Shown here: piece by piece, positions 9,380 through 17,856 of the stretch | Numbering within the stretch: the stretch's first letter is position 1 | Layout: every line of letters begins with the position of its first letter | Origin: Armatimonadaceae bacterium | GTDB taxonomy: Bacteria > Armatimonadota > Armatimonadia > Armatimonadales > Armatimonadaceae | DNA: 47,700 nt | Assembly: GCA_030447685.1 (NCBI GenBank) | Contig: JAUJOK010000024.1 | Coordinates: forward strand, 1-47,700 | Direction: 5' to 3' | Made by a program: the position numbers and the translations under genes | The notes under the pieces: model-generated | The model's database searches: none | What the model was told of the DNA's origin: nothing | Seen by the model: the letters and a program-made list of their open reading frames with translations, nothing else

Positions 9380-10546
9380 ATGACACGACCAAATCTTCTT
9401 TTTCTTTCGCTCGCCGATAGCAATGACCGAATGGCAATGTCCGGTGTGCCCTTTTATATGCGCCAGGCTTTGCAACAGCATTACGGTAATGTCGAAGCGG
9501 TGGATTCGATGACTGCGGGTGTTACCCGGGTGGGGACAATATTGCGGTATTCGGCTCGCCTGCTGGGTCGAAGACGCGACCCGGTTGCCAATCCGATTGT
9601 ATCCAAGATGATCGCGCGTAATATTAAGAGGGCCACAAGCGGCAAAAAGTATGACTTCGCCTTTGTCGGTTATGGTCACATGATCGCTGCCTATCTCGAT
9701 CTGCCGTGCCCTATCGTCTATGCAACCGATTCAACCGCATCTCTTTTAAGCTGCTATTACCCCGGCTATGCGAAGCTGCCTCCCCAGGTCAAGCAGGAAA
9801 GCGAGCTTTTAGAGCGCCGGGCGATAAGTAACGCTTCTACCTTGATCTATTCTTCGAAATGGGCGGCGGATTCCGCCGTGAATGATTACGGATGCCCACC
9901 GAATAAGCTGCATGTCGTACCTTTTGGCGCGAATATAGACGCCGCGCCGGACGAAGATACGGTGCAGCAGGCGATCCGCCAACGCCGTCAAAAGAACGTC
10001 TGTCGTTTGCTTTTCGTCGGTAAGGATTGGGAGCGTAAAGGTGGCGATATTGCCCTCGAAACCGTGCGGGCATTAAAGAAGATGAATATCCCGGCAGAGA
10101 TAACGATCCTGGGGTGCGAACCGCCCGACACGATTGCAGACACGCAGGTGACGGTTAATCCCGGCCTCAATAAGAATATTCCGGAAGAAGCGGCACGTTT
10201 CTCACAGTTGTTCCTTGAGGCGGACTTCTTTTTGCTTCCGACCCGCGCGGACTGCTTCGGCATCGTCTTCGCCGAGGCGAGCGCCTTCGGCGTTCCAAGC
10301 ATTACCACTGATACCGGCGGAGTACGCGGTGTTATCAACGAAGGGGTAAATGGTTTTGCGCTGCCTGTGGAAGCAAGCGGCACCGATTATGCGGCCTGCA
10401 TAGCCGGTATTTACGAGGATGCCGATAGGTATAAAAACCTTGCAAGAAGCAGTCGTGAACATTTCAACAGCACGCTCAATTGGGATGCCTGGGGGAAAAC
10501 GGTCACGAACCTGCTCTCAGAAAGGCAGGATGCTGGCAACGCGTAG
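9380..10546 (+). CDS. Glycosyltransferase family 4
   Basis: GT-B protein of 388 residues. I chose the ATG at 9380 (M-T-R-P-N-L-L-F-L) because GGAAG lies five bases upstream of it; an in-frame ATG at 9368 would add four residues. The donor half starts near R-L-L-F-V-G-K-D-W-E-R-K-G-G, a common form for spore-coat or surface-glycan GT4 proteins. The acidic element reads A-D-C-F-G-I-V-F-A-E, so the first Glu of E-x7-E is an Asp. It ends 143 bases before the next gene, one of the longer gaps in the run. Confidence 0.88.
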   Translation: MTRPNLLFLSLADSNDRMAMSGVPFYMRQALQQHYGNVEAVDSMTAGVTRVGTILRYSARLLGRRRDPVANPIVSKMIARNIKRATSGKKYDFAFVGYGHMIAAYLDLPCPIVYATDSTASLLSCYYPGYAKLPPQVKQESELLERRAISNASTLIYSSKWAADSAVNDYGCPPNKLHVVPFGANIDAAPDEDTVQQAIRQRRQKNVCRLLFVGKDWERKGGDIALETVRALKKMNIPAEITILGCEPPDTIADTQVTVNPGLNKNIPEEAARFSQLFLEADFFLLPTRADCFGIVFAEASAFGVPSITTDTGGVRGVINEGVNGFALPVEASGTDYAACIAGIYEDADRYKNLARSSREHFNSTLNWDAWGKTVTNLLSERQDAGNA

Positions 10547-10621
10547 CCGGGACTGTCATTAGCAGGAGGCGCGACCGGCCATGCTGCTGATGACGAAAGA
10601 GATGCTGAGTCACTGTGGTCA

Positions 10622-10630
10622 TGGTATCAT
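10622..10630 (+). promoter_or_regulatory. Candidate extended -10 promoter element
   Basis: TGG followed by TATCAT lies in the 143-base gap before the next glycosyltransferase. The same TGG-TAnnnT form occurs before the gmd, MOSC, serC and 37.3-kb genes. No convincing -35 hexamer sits 16-18 bases upstream, so this is only a candidate internal promoter. Confidence 0.3.
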
Positions 10631-10689
10631 CAACACAGTAGAACCAGTGCTTTCCCGGGAATCGGTAAAGAGCATGGTTAGGCAAGCCT

Positions 10690-11694
10690 ATGTCCGTTAA
10701 GGTATCCATTCTTGTTCCTACATATAACCGCGCGGGCTATCTGCGCGCGGCGATCCGCAGTGCGTTGGCGCAGACGCACTCCGATATAGAGGTGATTGTT
10801 TTAGATGATGCCAGTCCGGACGAGACACCTGCCGTTGTCCGCGAATTCTCGCCCGATCCACGATTCCGCTGCATACGTCATCCGCAGAATGTAGGAATAG
10901 CTCAGAATTGGAGGAGGGGGATCGAGGCTGCCTCGGGCGACTACTTCTGTTTGCTGCATGACGACGACACGTTCGAGCCGGAGTTTGTTGCCTGCCTGCT
11001 CCAGCCGTTAGAGGAACACAAAAACCTGATATTGGCGTGCTGCGATCATTGGGCCATGAACCCGGACGGGCAGCGGCTGCAGCAGGAATCGGACGAAATG
11101 AGCAAGCGTTTCAAGCGCCATGCTCTTCCCGAAGGTAAACTGGCTGACTTCGGTCGCTCCGCCATCGTGGATGGAAGCACGGCTATAGGCGCCACCTTAT
11201 TTCGCAAAAGCATGGTTTCCCCCGATTTTATTGATGAGCGGGCGAAAGGCTCTATCGATGCCTGGCTCTTTTATCAATGCGTGAAAACCGGCTTCGATGG
11301 TTATTATGTTGCCCGACGCCTGATGAACTACCGCGTACATGGCGGGGGCATGAGTCAGGCGATGCCACTTTATATGGAGGAAGGACACCTGTTTCGATAC
11401 CGCAGTATCCTTGCAGACCCGGAACGGGCATCATTACATGCAGTAATCCGGCGACTGCTGGCGGAATCGGCAGTCAATTATGGAGTGGGCCTTCTGGCAG
11501 CAGGCAGGAATAAGGAAGCACGCCGCTCTCTGCGGGAATCTTTTCGATGGCACAAAAGTTATAGAGCCTTTGTTGCCTATGCACTCGCATGCAGCGGAAC
11601 TGCCGGCGCGAAGATAACAGGCATGCTGCGAAAACTCCGTCAGGTGTCACGCTCCGGTCTCCTTCTTTTGCGGCAAAAGCATAACCGAGGATAA
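10690..11694 (+). CDS. Glycosyltransferase family 2
   Basis: GT-A transferase of 334 residues. V-S-I-L-V-P-T-Y-N-R opens the fold, V-L-D-D-A-S-P-D-E is the nucleotide-binding motif and L-H-D-D-D-T-F is the D-x-D region. The C-terminal part (from about 230) is basic and helical without an obvious transmembrane segment. It is one of four GT2 enzymes in the locus and lies on the same strand as its neighbours. Confidence 0.9.
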   Translation: MSVKVSILVPTYNRAGYLRAAIRSALAQTHSDIEVIVLDDASPDETPAVVREFSPDPRFRCIRHPQNVGIAQNWRRGIEAASGDYFCLLHDDDTFEPEFVACLLQPLEEHKNLILACCDHWAMNPDGQRLQQESDEMSKRFKRHALPEGKLADFGRSAIVDGSTAIGATLFRKSMVSPDFIDERAKGSIDAWLFYQCVKTGFDGYYVARRLMNYRVHGGGMSQAMPLYMEEGHLFRYRSILADPERASLHAVIRRLLAESAVNYGVGLLAAGRNKEARRSLRESFRWHKSYRAFVAYALACSGTAGAKITGMLRKLRQVSRSGLLLLRQKHNRG

Positions 11695-11755
11695 TCTTGA
11701 TGCCGCGGCTCTGCTCCTTGCGCGCCCTGGCCCGTTTACCGAGTTTCGGAAGCCG

Positions 11756-12724
11756 ATGATAATTACGGTACTTGTTCCTACCTACCGCCGCACGGACGAT
11801 CTGCGCCGTTGTTTAGAGGCATTAAAGAAACAGATACGGCCCGCCGATGAAGTCATCGTTGTTGCGCGGGACACGGATTCGCAAACGTGGGAGCTTCTTA
11901 AAGAATATAGCACCGGTTCACTGCCCCTGCGGCCCGTGACTGTGGACGTGCCCGGAGTGATAACGGCGATGAATGCCGGGCTGGCGGCGGCTCAGGGTGA
12001 AATTATTGCGCTCACGGATGACGACGCCGCGCCACATCGGGACTGGCTGCAGCGCATAGAAGCGCATTTCGCGGCGGATGATAAGCTGGCAGTGGTGGGC
12101 GGGCGCGATTGGATGTATATAAATAATCAGTTGGTGGATGGCGCGCGCGCTGACGTTGGGAAATTACAATGGTGGGGGCGGTTAGTCGGCAACCATCATC
12201 TGGGCGCAGGCGGGCCGCGCGAGGTCGATTTTGTCAAAGGGGTCAATTCCTCCTATCGGACAGAGCCGCTCCGGCGGATAGGCGGTTTTGATACGCGCCT
12301 GCGCGGCGATGGGGCTGCGGTTCACTGGGAAATAAGCCTGGGACTGACCTTGAAACGGGCAGGATGGCGGCTGCTTTATGATCCTGCTGTGGCGGTGGAT
12401 CACTATCCTGCGCCACGCTTCGACATAGATCAGCGAAATAAATTCAACGCCGAGGCGGTGAGTAACATGGTTCACAATGAAACTCTTTGCGTGCTGAACT
12501 ACCTTCCCCCGATCCGGCGTCCCATCTATCTTGTCTGGACGGCGCTTCTGGGAACCGGTGAGGCACCCGGAGTGTTACAGGTGCCGCGCCTGCTCGCCCA
12601 GCGTCAGCCGAACGCTTTTCGGCGCTGGCGCGCTGCCATAAGGGGGCGTGTTGCGGGCTGGCAGACCTTCCTTGGAAATGAACGGGCGTCGGTAAGGGAA
12701 AGAGGTATTGGTAATGAGAGCTAA
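11756..12724 (+). CDS. Glycosyltransferase family 2
   Basis: GT-A transferase of 322 residues with V-L-V-P-T-Y-R-R, V-V-A-R-D-T-D and A-L-T-D-D-D-A-A, the metal-binding motif. F-V-K-G-V-N-S-S-Y-R and the later W-E-I-S-L-G region resemble the acceptor side of the GT2 family that includes rhamnosyltransferases. Its 3' end overlaps the start of the next gene (polymerase/ligase) by 11 bases, so the two are probably translated together. Confidence 0.88.
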   Translation: MIITVLVPTYRRTDDLRRCLEALKKQIRPADEVIVVARDTDSQTWELLKEYSTGSLPLRPVTVDVPGVITAMNAGLAAAQGEIIALTDDDAAPHRDWLQRIEAHFAADDKLAVVGGRDWMYINNQLVDGARADVGKLQWWGRLVGNHHLGAGGPREVDFVKGVNSSYRTEPLRRIGGFDTRLRGDGAAVHWEISLGLTLKRAGWRLLYDPAVAVDHYPAPRFDIDQRNKFNAEAVSNMVHNETLCVLNYLPPIRRPIYLVWTALLGTGEAPGVLQVPRLLAQRQPNAFRRWRAAIRGRVAGWQTFLGNERASVRERGIGNES

Positions 12725-14180
12725 TGCAGCAGGCGGAAATTCCGTGGCGGCGGTTCTGATTGTGGGGCTGCTGTTAATTGTCAGCATGGGTGCCATAGCT
12801 ATTACTACGACCCAGCCCGGGCTGCACCTGCAAATCTTTTTGCTTCTGCTGTTTTTCCTGCCCGCGATCATACTTGCCTTCGCCAATTCCCGGCATCTGC
12901 TGGTTTACATCCTTTGCGTCTGGGCCTTTGGACCGGAAGTGCGGCGTATCGTAGACTGGGCGCAGGGGGAATATCAGCCCATGGCGCTGTTGAGCCTCGC
13001 GCCGTTTCTTGCTACCACTGTCCTTCTGATACCCATTGCCCTTCATCCGGCCCCCCTTGCGCCTCCTTTGAGAAAGGCGTTGCTGTTTTTCGGCCTCGCT
13101 ATTGGTTATGGTACGATAATCGGCGCTGCCCGCAATGGATTGTCTTTCGTGTTCGATTTCGGCAACTATGTTCTGCCGTTTCTGCTTGCGTTATACGGGG
13201 CCAAACGCTATCCTGATACGGCGGAACGGGATCGCTGGATCGCCTCTTTGTCGACAATCGCCGTTATTGTCTCTATCTATGGATGGTTCCAATACCTGAC
13301 GATGCCGGCCTGGGACGCCTTCTGGATGCGCCATTCGGGCCTGACTTCCATCGGGTGGCCTTACCCGATGCGGTTTCGTGTATTTTCCACCCTGAATGCG
13401 CCGGTACAGGCAGGCGTATTCCTGGCGGCGGCGCTCGGGCCGATGCTGCTCAATCGGCGCTGGCGTGGCAGGTTCGGCTGGGTAGGCGTTGTGCTGGTGG
13501 CGTCCGTACTGGGCATTACGCTGGTGCGCACGTCGTGGTTAACGTTGACGGTATTCTTAACCGCTTATCTGCTCGCGGTGCCTTTGCGCCAAAGCTGGCG
13601 CGTGGTGGGCGCTGTCGCATGCGCGGGAATATTGGTTTTCGCCGTCATGCCTTTCTTGCCCGGCAACCAGGCAGTCACTACGCGATTACAAAGCTTGACG
13701 AACCTGCGTGAGGATAAATCGTACACAGGCCGACTCGCAATAGCGGCGGAGTTGACTCGTGAAATAGTCCGTAATCCCGTAGGAAATGGAATCGGCGGCT
13801 CCGGATTGACGGTTACGCGGTTCAGCGATAAAAATAAGGCTGCGTTGAACATAGACAATGGCTTTTACCTGATCTACCTGGATTTTGGTCTGCCAGGCAC
13901 CCTGGCTTTCTTCTATGGCATCTGGCTGATGATGGCGGCGATTCGCGAATCGTCACGAGCGCTGCCGAAGCTGAGCGAACATGGGCGCGTGGCGCGGGCG
14001 GCGATGGTGGCATCGGTACTGAGCCTCGCGAGCGCACACTTTTTTCTGGGCGTCAGCGGCGTCATGGTGTGGTTTTTCGTTGGCAGCGCCGTCGCCACCA
14101 TGCCCGCCCGAGTGCGTGTCGCGCCACGTTCCGTGAATCCGCAACCGGGAATGGTACAAAGCGGCACCAGCCTGTCCTGA
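12714..14180 (+). CDS. O-antigen polymerase/ligase-like polytopic membrane protein
   Basis: Inner-membrane protein of 488 residues with about ten or more hydrophobic segments and a larger periplasmic loop near 300-390 containing R-L-Q-S-L-T-N-L-R-E-D-K-S-Y-T-G-R and G-N-G-I-G-G-S-G. This is the layout of the Wzy/WaaL (O-antigen ligase) superfamily. I placed the start at ATG 12714 (AGAGG about eight bases upstream) rather than the TTG at 12708. It could polymerise or ligate glycan, or act on a second polymer. Because the locus also has an ABC exporter, which normally needs no Wzy, the ligase role seems the more natural one, but sequence alone does not decide. Confidence 0.8.
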   Translation: MRANAAGGNSVAAVLIVGLLLIVSMGAIAITTTQPGLHLQIFLLLLFFLPAIILAFANSRHLLVYILCVWAFGPEVRRIVDWAQGEYQPMALLSLAPFLATTVLLIPIALHPAPLAPPLRKALLFFGLAIGYGTIIGAARNGLSFVFDFGNYVLPFLLALYGAKRYPDTAERDRWIASLSTIAVIVSIYGWFQYLTMPAWDAFWMRHSGLTSIGWPYPMRFRVFSTLNAPVQAGVFLAAALGPMLLNRRWRGRFGWVGVVLVASVLGITLVRTSWLTLTVFLTAYLLAVPLRQSWRVVGAVACAGILVFAVMPFLPGNQAVTTRLQSLTNLREDKSYTGRLAIAAELTREIVRNPVGNGIGGSGLTVTRFSDKNKAALNIDNGFYLIYLDFGLPGTLAFFYGIWLMMAAIRESSRALPKLSEHGRVARAAMVASVLSLASAHFFLGVSGVMVWFFVGSAVATMPARVRVAPRSVNPQPGMVQSGTSLS

Positions 14181-14210
14181 CGGCGCTGAAATGGGAGGCG
14201 CCCTCGCGCA

Positions 14211-15299
14211 TTGCAACCAAAAACGGATAATCAGCCGCTGCGCATCCTGCACCTGGTCAACGATGTTCAGCAGTTCGGCAACGGCATTGTGAATGCGGCG
14301 GTAGACCTGGCTATCGAGCAGGCCCGGAATGGGCACGCCGTCGCCCTTGCCTCCGCAGGCGGAGCATATGTAGACCTGCTGACCGGGCATAACGTAGGGC
14401 ATATCTATCTGCCCCAGCGTCAAGCCCGCCACACGGCGTCCGCGTTATGGGGAATAGGCGGATGGATACGGCGTAACAGGACGGACATAATCCATGCCCA
14501 CATGATGACGGGAGCGGTCCTTGGTCGTGTTGCCGCCCTCGGCACACGGACGAAGGTGGTTACCACCGTGCATAATTCGTGGCAGCGGCATGCCATACTA
14601 ATGCGTGCAGGGCATCGGGTAATCGCAAATAGCGATGCAACACGACGCGAGATGATCGCGCGAGGAATCCCGCTTTCTAAGATTCAAACGGTTCTCAACG
14701 GCACAGTCGGCTCTGAGCGGCTTGAAGTTAAAAAGGAAACGACGCGGGTAGCGCTGGAACATCCTGCCGTGCTTACGGTGGCGGGAATGTACGTGCGTAA
14801 AGGCATCGAAGACCTTATCCGGGCAGCAGCACGGCTGCGTGAGCAGGTGCCGGGCGTGCGCGTGTATCTGGCGGGAGATGGGCCGGATCGGTTACGCCTC
14901 GAGCAGTTGGCAGCCGATCTGCAGTTGACGGACACGGTAACGTTTCTTGGATTCATCGCCGATGTCGAACAGTTGATGCCGCAGGCGGATGTCTTTGTGC
15001 TGGCGTCTCATGCGGAACCGTTCGGCCTGGTGATCTGCGAGGCTCGCAGCGCCGGGGTTCCCGTTGTCGCCACGGAAGTCGGGGGCATACCGGAGGCGCT
15101 GGACGGGGGCGCGGCAGGACTTCTGGTACCGGCAAAAGATCCTTCGGCTCTGGCAGAGGCGCTCGCGCGCGTTTTTCGGGAACCGGGCCTGAGGGAAAAT
15201 TTGCAGCGGGCAGCATCCGAAAACCTGGATCGCTTTCATGTCCGTCGGGTCAGCGCCGAGACCCTGGAGGTTTACCGAACCGCGCTGGGCAGGAAATAG
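14211..15299 (+). CDS. Glycosyltransferase family 4
   Basis: GT-B transferase of 362 residues. The start is a TTG: the ATG at 14191 is out of frame, and GGGAGG lies about 12 bases upstream of the TTG. The N-terminal half has L-H-L-V-N-D-V and H-A-H-M-M-T-G; the donor half has V-L-T-V-A-G-M-Y-V-R-K-G and E-P-F-G-L-V-I-C-E-A, the E-x7-E element. No signal peptide. The organisation is like WaaG/PelF-type GT4 enzymes, but the sugar is unknown. Confidence 0.88.
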   Translation: MQPKTDNQPLRILHLVNDVQQFGNGIVNAAVDLAIEQARNGHAVALASAGGAYVDLLTGHNVGHIYLPQRQARHTASALWGIGGWIRRNRTDIIHAHMMTGAVLGRVAALGTRTKVVTTVHNSWQRHAILMRAGHRVIANSDATRREMIARGIPLSKIQTVLNGTVGSERLEVKKETTRVALEHPAVLTVAGMYVRKGIEDLIRAAARLREQVPGVRVYLAGDGPDRLRLEQLAADLQLTDTVTFLGFIADVEQLMPQADVFVLASHAEPFGLVICEARSAGVPVVATEVGGIPEALDGGAAGLLVPAKDPSALAEALARVFREPGLRENLQRAASENLDRFHVRRVSAETLEVYRTALGRK

Positions 15300-15367
15300 T
15301 AGGAAGAGTTGTTATGCACGAATCTGATAAAAAGCAGTAACCGGTTCCGTGCCGGAGTGAACCGACA

Positions 15368-16939
15368 GTGAAGGCGCAAAACGTGGCTTCTGCTGCCCCG
15401 ATAAGAAACGGAAACGAGGCCTGCGCTATGGCCGCCGCTGTGCGCTGGGCGCAACGGGACGCAAACGGAGTTCTCGCTGCCGCCGCCCTGATGTATGCGG
15501 CTGTGTATCTGGTTTTCCTGCCGCAGATATACACGACGATGGATGAGTCCGCCTATATGAGCATGGCGTACACCCTGCGTCAGGGTACCGTTTATCCCGA
15601 TGCTGCCGGTATACAGGCGGTAAGCTCCTTCCCGGTGCAGGGGCACATGGTATCCAAGTATCCGCTGGGAATGCCCTTGCTGCTGGCCGCCGCCAGCCTG
15701 CTGGGCTGGCAGGCGGTTCTTGTCACCAATCTGGCGGTTCATCTGGCAAGCTTCTTTGTTCTGGCGCGCCTGCTGCGCGTTCTTCAGGTGCCTTCCGGCT
15801 TCGCGCTGCTATACCTTTTCCATCCGACGGCGGTCATCTACAGCCGCACGGTCATGGCCGACACTTTATCCGGGCTGCTCATCCTTCTGGCCTTCTCCGC
15901 CTATCTTTCTCGCCGGGACACCCTTTGCGGCGTTGTTATCGGACTGTCCGTGCTGGTACGCACAGCCAATATCCTCGTGCTGCCGGTGTTTTTGGCTGCC
16001 TTTCTTTTTCTCAAACCGGAAGCTCGTGCGGACAACCTGCGCTCGGCGGGGACGCGGAGCGTTCGGCTGCTGCTGGGGGCGCTTCCGTTCCTGCTGGTCG
16101 CGGGTTACTATATGCTTGTGATCGCGGAAGGTAAGATGGCCGGGCATACGGGGACATTTTCCCCATCGTATTTTCCGCAGATGTTTCCGGCTTATGTCGC
16201 CAGCCTGATGGTCGTCTATCCGGGGATGCTGCTGGCTCCGGCGTTGTATCGCGGGCCGGGGCGCGGGGTTCTTGCCTGTCTTGCTTACGGCTTCGTGCTT
16301 TTGTACAGCTTCTGGTACTACCGGGATCAGGGAAGCTCGGCGGCGGAAACGCTGATCGTGGGACAGCGTTACTTCCTGGCGGTTCTGCCCCTTTTTATTG
16401 CAGCTTACAGTGTTGTATTATGGAAATATATGAGGTCCTGGTCGCGCCGCGCGCAGATTGCACTCAGTTTGGGCAGCGTCGTTCTGCTGTTTCTGATGAC
16501 GGTCGCTATCCACTTCCGGCACGGGCGGTACCTCGCCGATTTAGCCCAGGTGCGAAACACGCTGGTTCAAATCGTCGCCCCGGACGACCTTCTGGTTTGC
16601 AACACACCGATTGCCAAGCTGTTTCACCCCGGATGGGGCGCGCGGAACTGGTGGGTTCCCGGAGAACAAGGAACTCCAGAGGCTTTGGCCGCCGTCGAGC
16701 GACGCTTCTCGTCGGCTATGTCCCGCCCGGGCACACGCGTCTTTCTGGCTTCCTGGGTGCGCCCCGGTCGAGAAGGCGATCAGCTTGAGAGCAAAACGGT
16801 AAAAAGCATCGCGGATCGCTTCGCGGCGCAGCCTTTGCCGGAAAAGGAACGGCAAAACCTTCCCGCAGACGTACAAGTGCGCTATATTATAAGGAGTGCT
16901 TGGCAAAGCCATTATTCAGCGCGGTTGAAGAAGGAGTGA
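15368..16939 (+). CDS. Membrane glycosyltransferase, GT39/ArnT-like (GT-C fold)
   Basis: Polytopic protein of 523 residues with roughly ten hydrophobic helices, followed by a soluble C-terminal domain from about 400. The first loop after helix one contains T-T-M-D-E-S-A-Y, the acidic pair that GT-C enzymes use with polyprenyl-phosphate sugars as donors. The start is a GTG (15368); an ATG at 15428 is an alternative. The next gene encodes a dolichyl-phosphate-mannose-synthase-like GT2, which could make exactly such a lipid-linked donor, so the two probably act as a pair on the outer face of the membrane. Confidence 0.82.
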   Translation: MKAQNVASAAPIRNGNEACAMAAAVRWAQRDANGVLAAAALMYAAVYLVFLPQIYTTMDESAYMSMAYTLRQGTVYPDAAGIQAVSSFPVQGHMVSKYPLGMPLLLAAASLLGWQAVLVTNLAVHLASFFVLARLLRVLQVPSGFALLYLFHPTAVIYSRTVMADTLSGLLILLAFSAYLSRRDTLCGVVIGLSVLVRTANILVLPVFLAAFLFLKPEARADNLRSAGTRSVRLLLGALPFLLVAGYYMLVIAEGKMAGHTGTFSPSYFPQMFPAYVASLMVVYPGMLLAPALYRGPGRGVLACLAYGFVLLYSFWYYRDQGSSAAETLIVGQRYFLAVLPLFIAAYSVVLWKYMRSWSRRAQIALSLGSVVLLFLMTVAIHFRHGRYLADLAQVRNTLVQIVAPDDLLVCNTPIAKLFHPGWGARNWWVPGEQGTPEALAAVERRFSSAMSRPGTRVFLASWVRPGREGDQLESKTVKSIADRFAAQPLPEKERQNLPADVQVRYIIRSAWQSHYSARLKKE

Positions 16940-16942
16940 ATA

Positions 16943-17707
16943 ATGCCAGAAACGGATGAGACAAGCGCTTCCCTATCGCCGATGCTCAATCATCTGCATG
17001 CTCCTGCGCAGGAGTACTGTCTTTCGGTGGTGATGCCGGTTTACAACGAGCAGCACACGATTTTGGACATCATCGAACGGGTGCGCCGGGTCGAGATTCC
17101 CAAAGAGATCATCATCGTTGACGATGGCTCCAAAGACGACACGCGCAACATCCTGGCGCGCGACGTGGAAGGCAAGTTCCCCGATGTCAAGGTGTTCTAC
17201 CACGAGCGTAACCAGGGCAAGGGAGCCGCTATCCGCACCGCTATCGGCAAAGCCACCGGTGACTACGTTGTCGTGCAGGACGCAGACCTGGAGTACGATC
17301 CCGACGAGTACTTCGCACTTCTGGAGCCTTTGCTGGACGGTCGCGCCGATGTGGTGTTCGGGTCACGCTTTCTGGGCGGCGGGCCGCACCGTGTCCACTT
17401 CTTCTGGCACCGGGTCGCCAACACGCTTTTGACGACCTACTCGAACATGATGACCAACCTGAACCTGACCGATATGGAAGTATGCTACAAGGTCTTCAAG
17501 CGCGAGATTATCCAGGGCATTACGCTGCGCTGCAACCGCTTCGACTTTGAGCCGGAAGTGACCGCCAAGGTAGCCAAGCGCCGCTGCCGCATCTACGAGG
17601 TTCCGATCTCCTACAGTGGCCGTGACTACACCGAGGGCAAGAAGATCGGACTCAAAGACGCCTTTGCCGCCGTCTGGGTCATCACCAAATACAAGTTCGT
17701 CGATTGA
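16943..17707 (+). CDS. Polyprenyl-phosphate glycosyltransferase, GT2 (DPM1/DPMS-like)
   Basis: GT2 enzyme of 254 residues without a membrane anchor, starting three bases after the GT39-like gene with a ribosome site AAGGAG. It shows V-V-M-P-V-Y-N-E, V-D-D-G-S-K-D-D-T, Q-D-A-D-L-E-Y (metal site) and G-S-R-F, the full signature of the dolichyl-phosphate mannose / undecaprenyl-phosphate sugar synthase group. It would transfer a sugar from a nucleotide donor to polyprenyl phosphate on the cytoplasmic face. Its neighbour is a probable user of that product. Confidence 0.9.
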   Translation: MPETDETSASLSPMLNHLHAPAQEYCLSVVMPVYNEQHTILDIIERVRRVEIPKEIIIVDDGSKDDTRNILARDVEGKFPDVKVFYHERNQGKGAAIRTAIGKATGDYVVVQDADLEYDPDEYFALLEPLLDGRADVVFGSRFLGGGPHRVHFFWHRVANTLLTTYSNMMTNLNLTDMEVCYKVFKREIIQGITLRCNRFDFEPEVTAKVAKRRCRIYEVPISYSGRDYTEGKKIGLKDAFAAVWVITKYKFVD

Positions 17708-17856
17708 TGCGCCGCCGTCCTTCAGAACACAAACGGGAAAGGCTTGTCCGGCATCCCCTGCCTACTGAACGTATTCCTATTATGACAATCAGGTTTTTAT
17801 TCCCGGCGTTCCTCCAGGATTGGCGCATGGCTTCTGTCCGGGAAGCGAGCCGCTAA

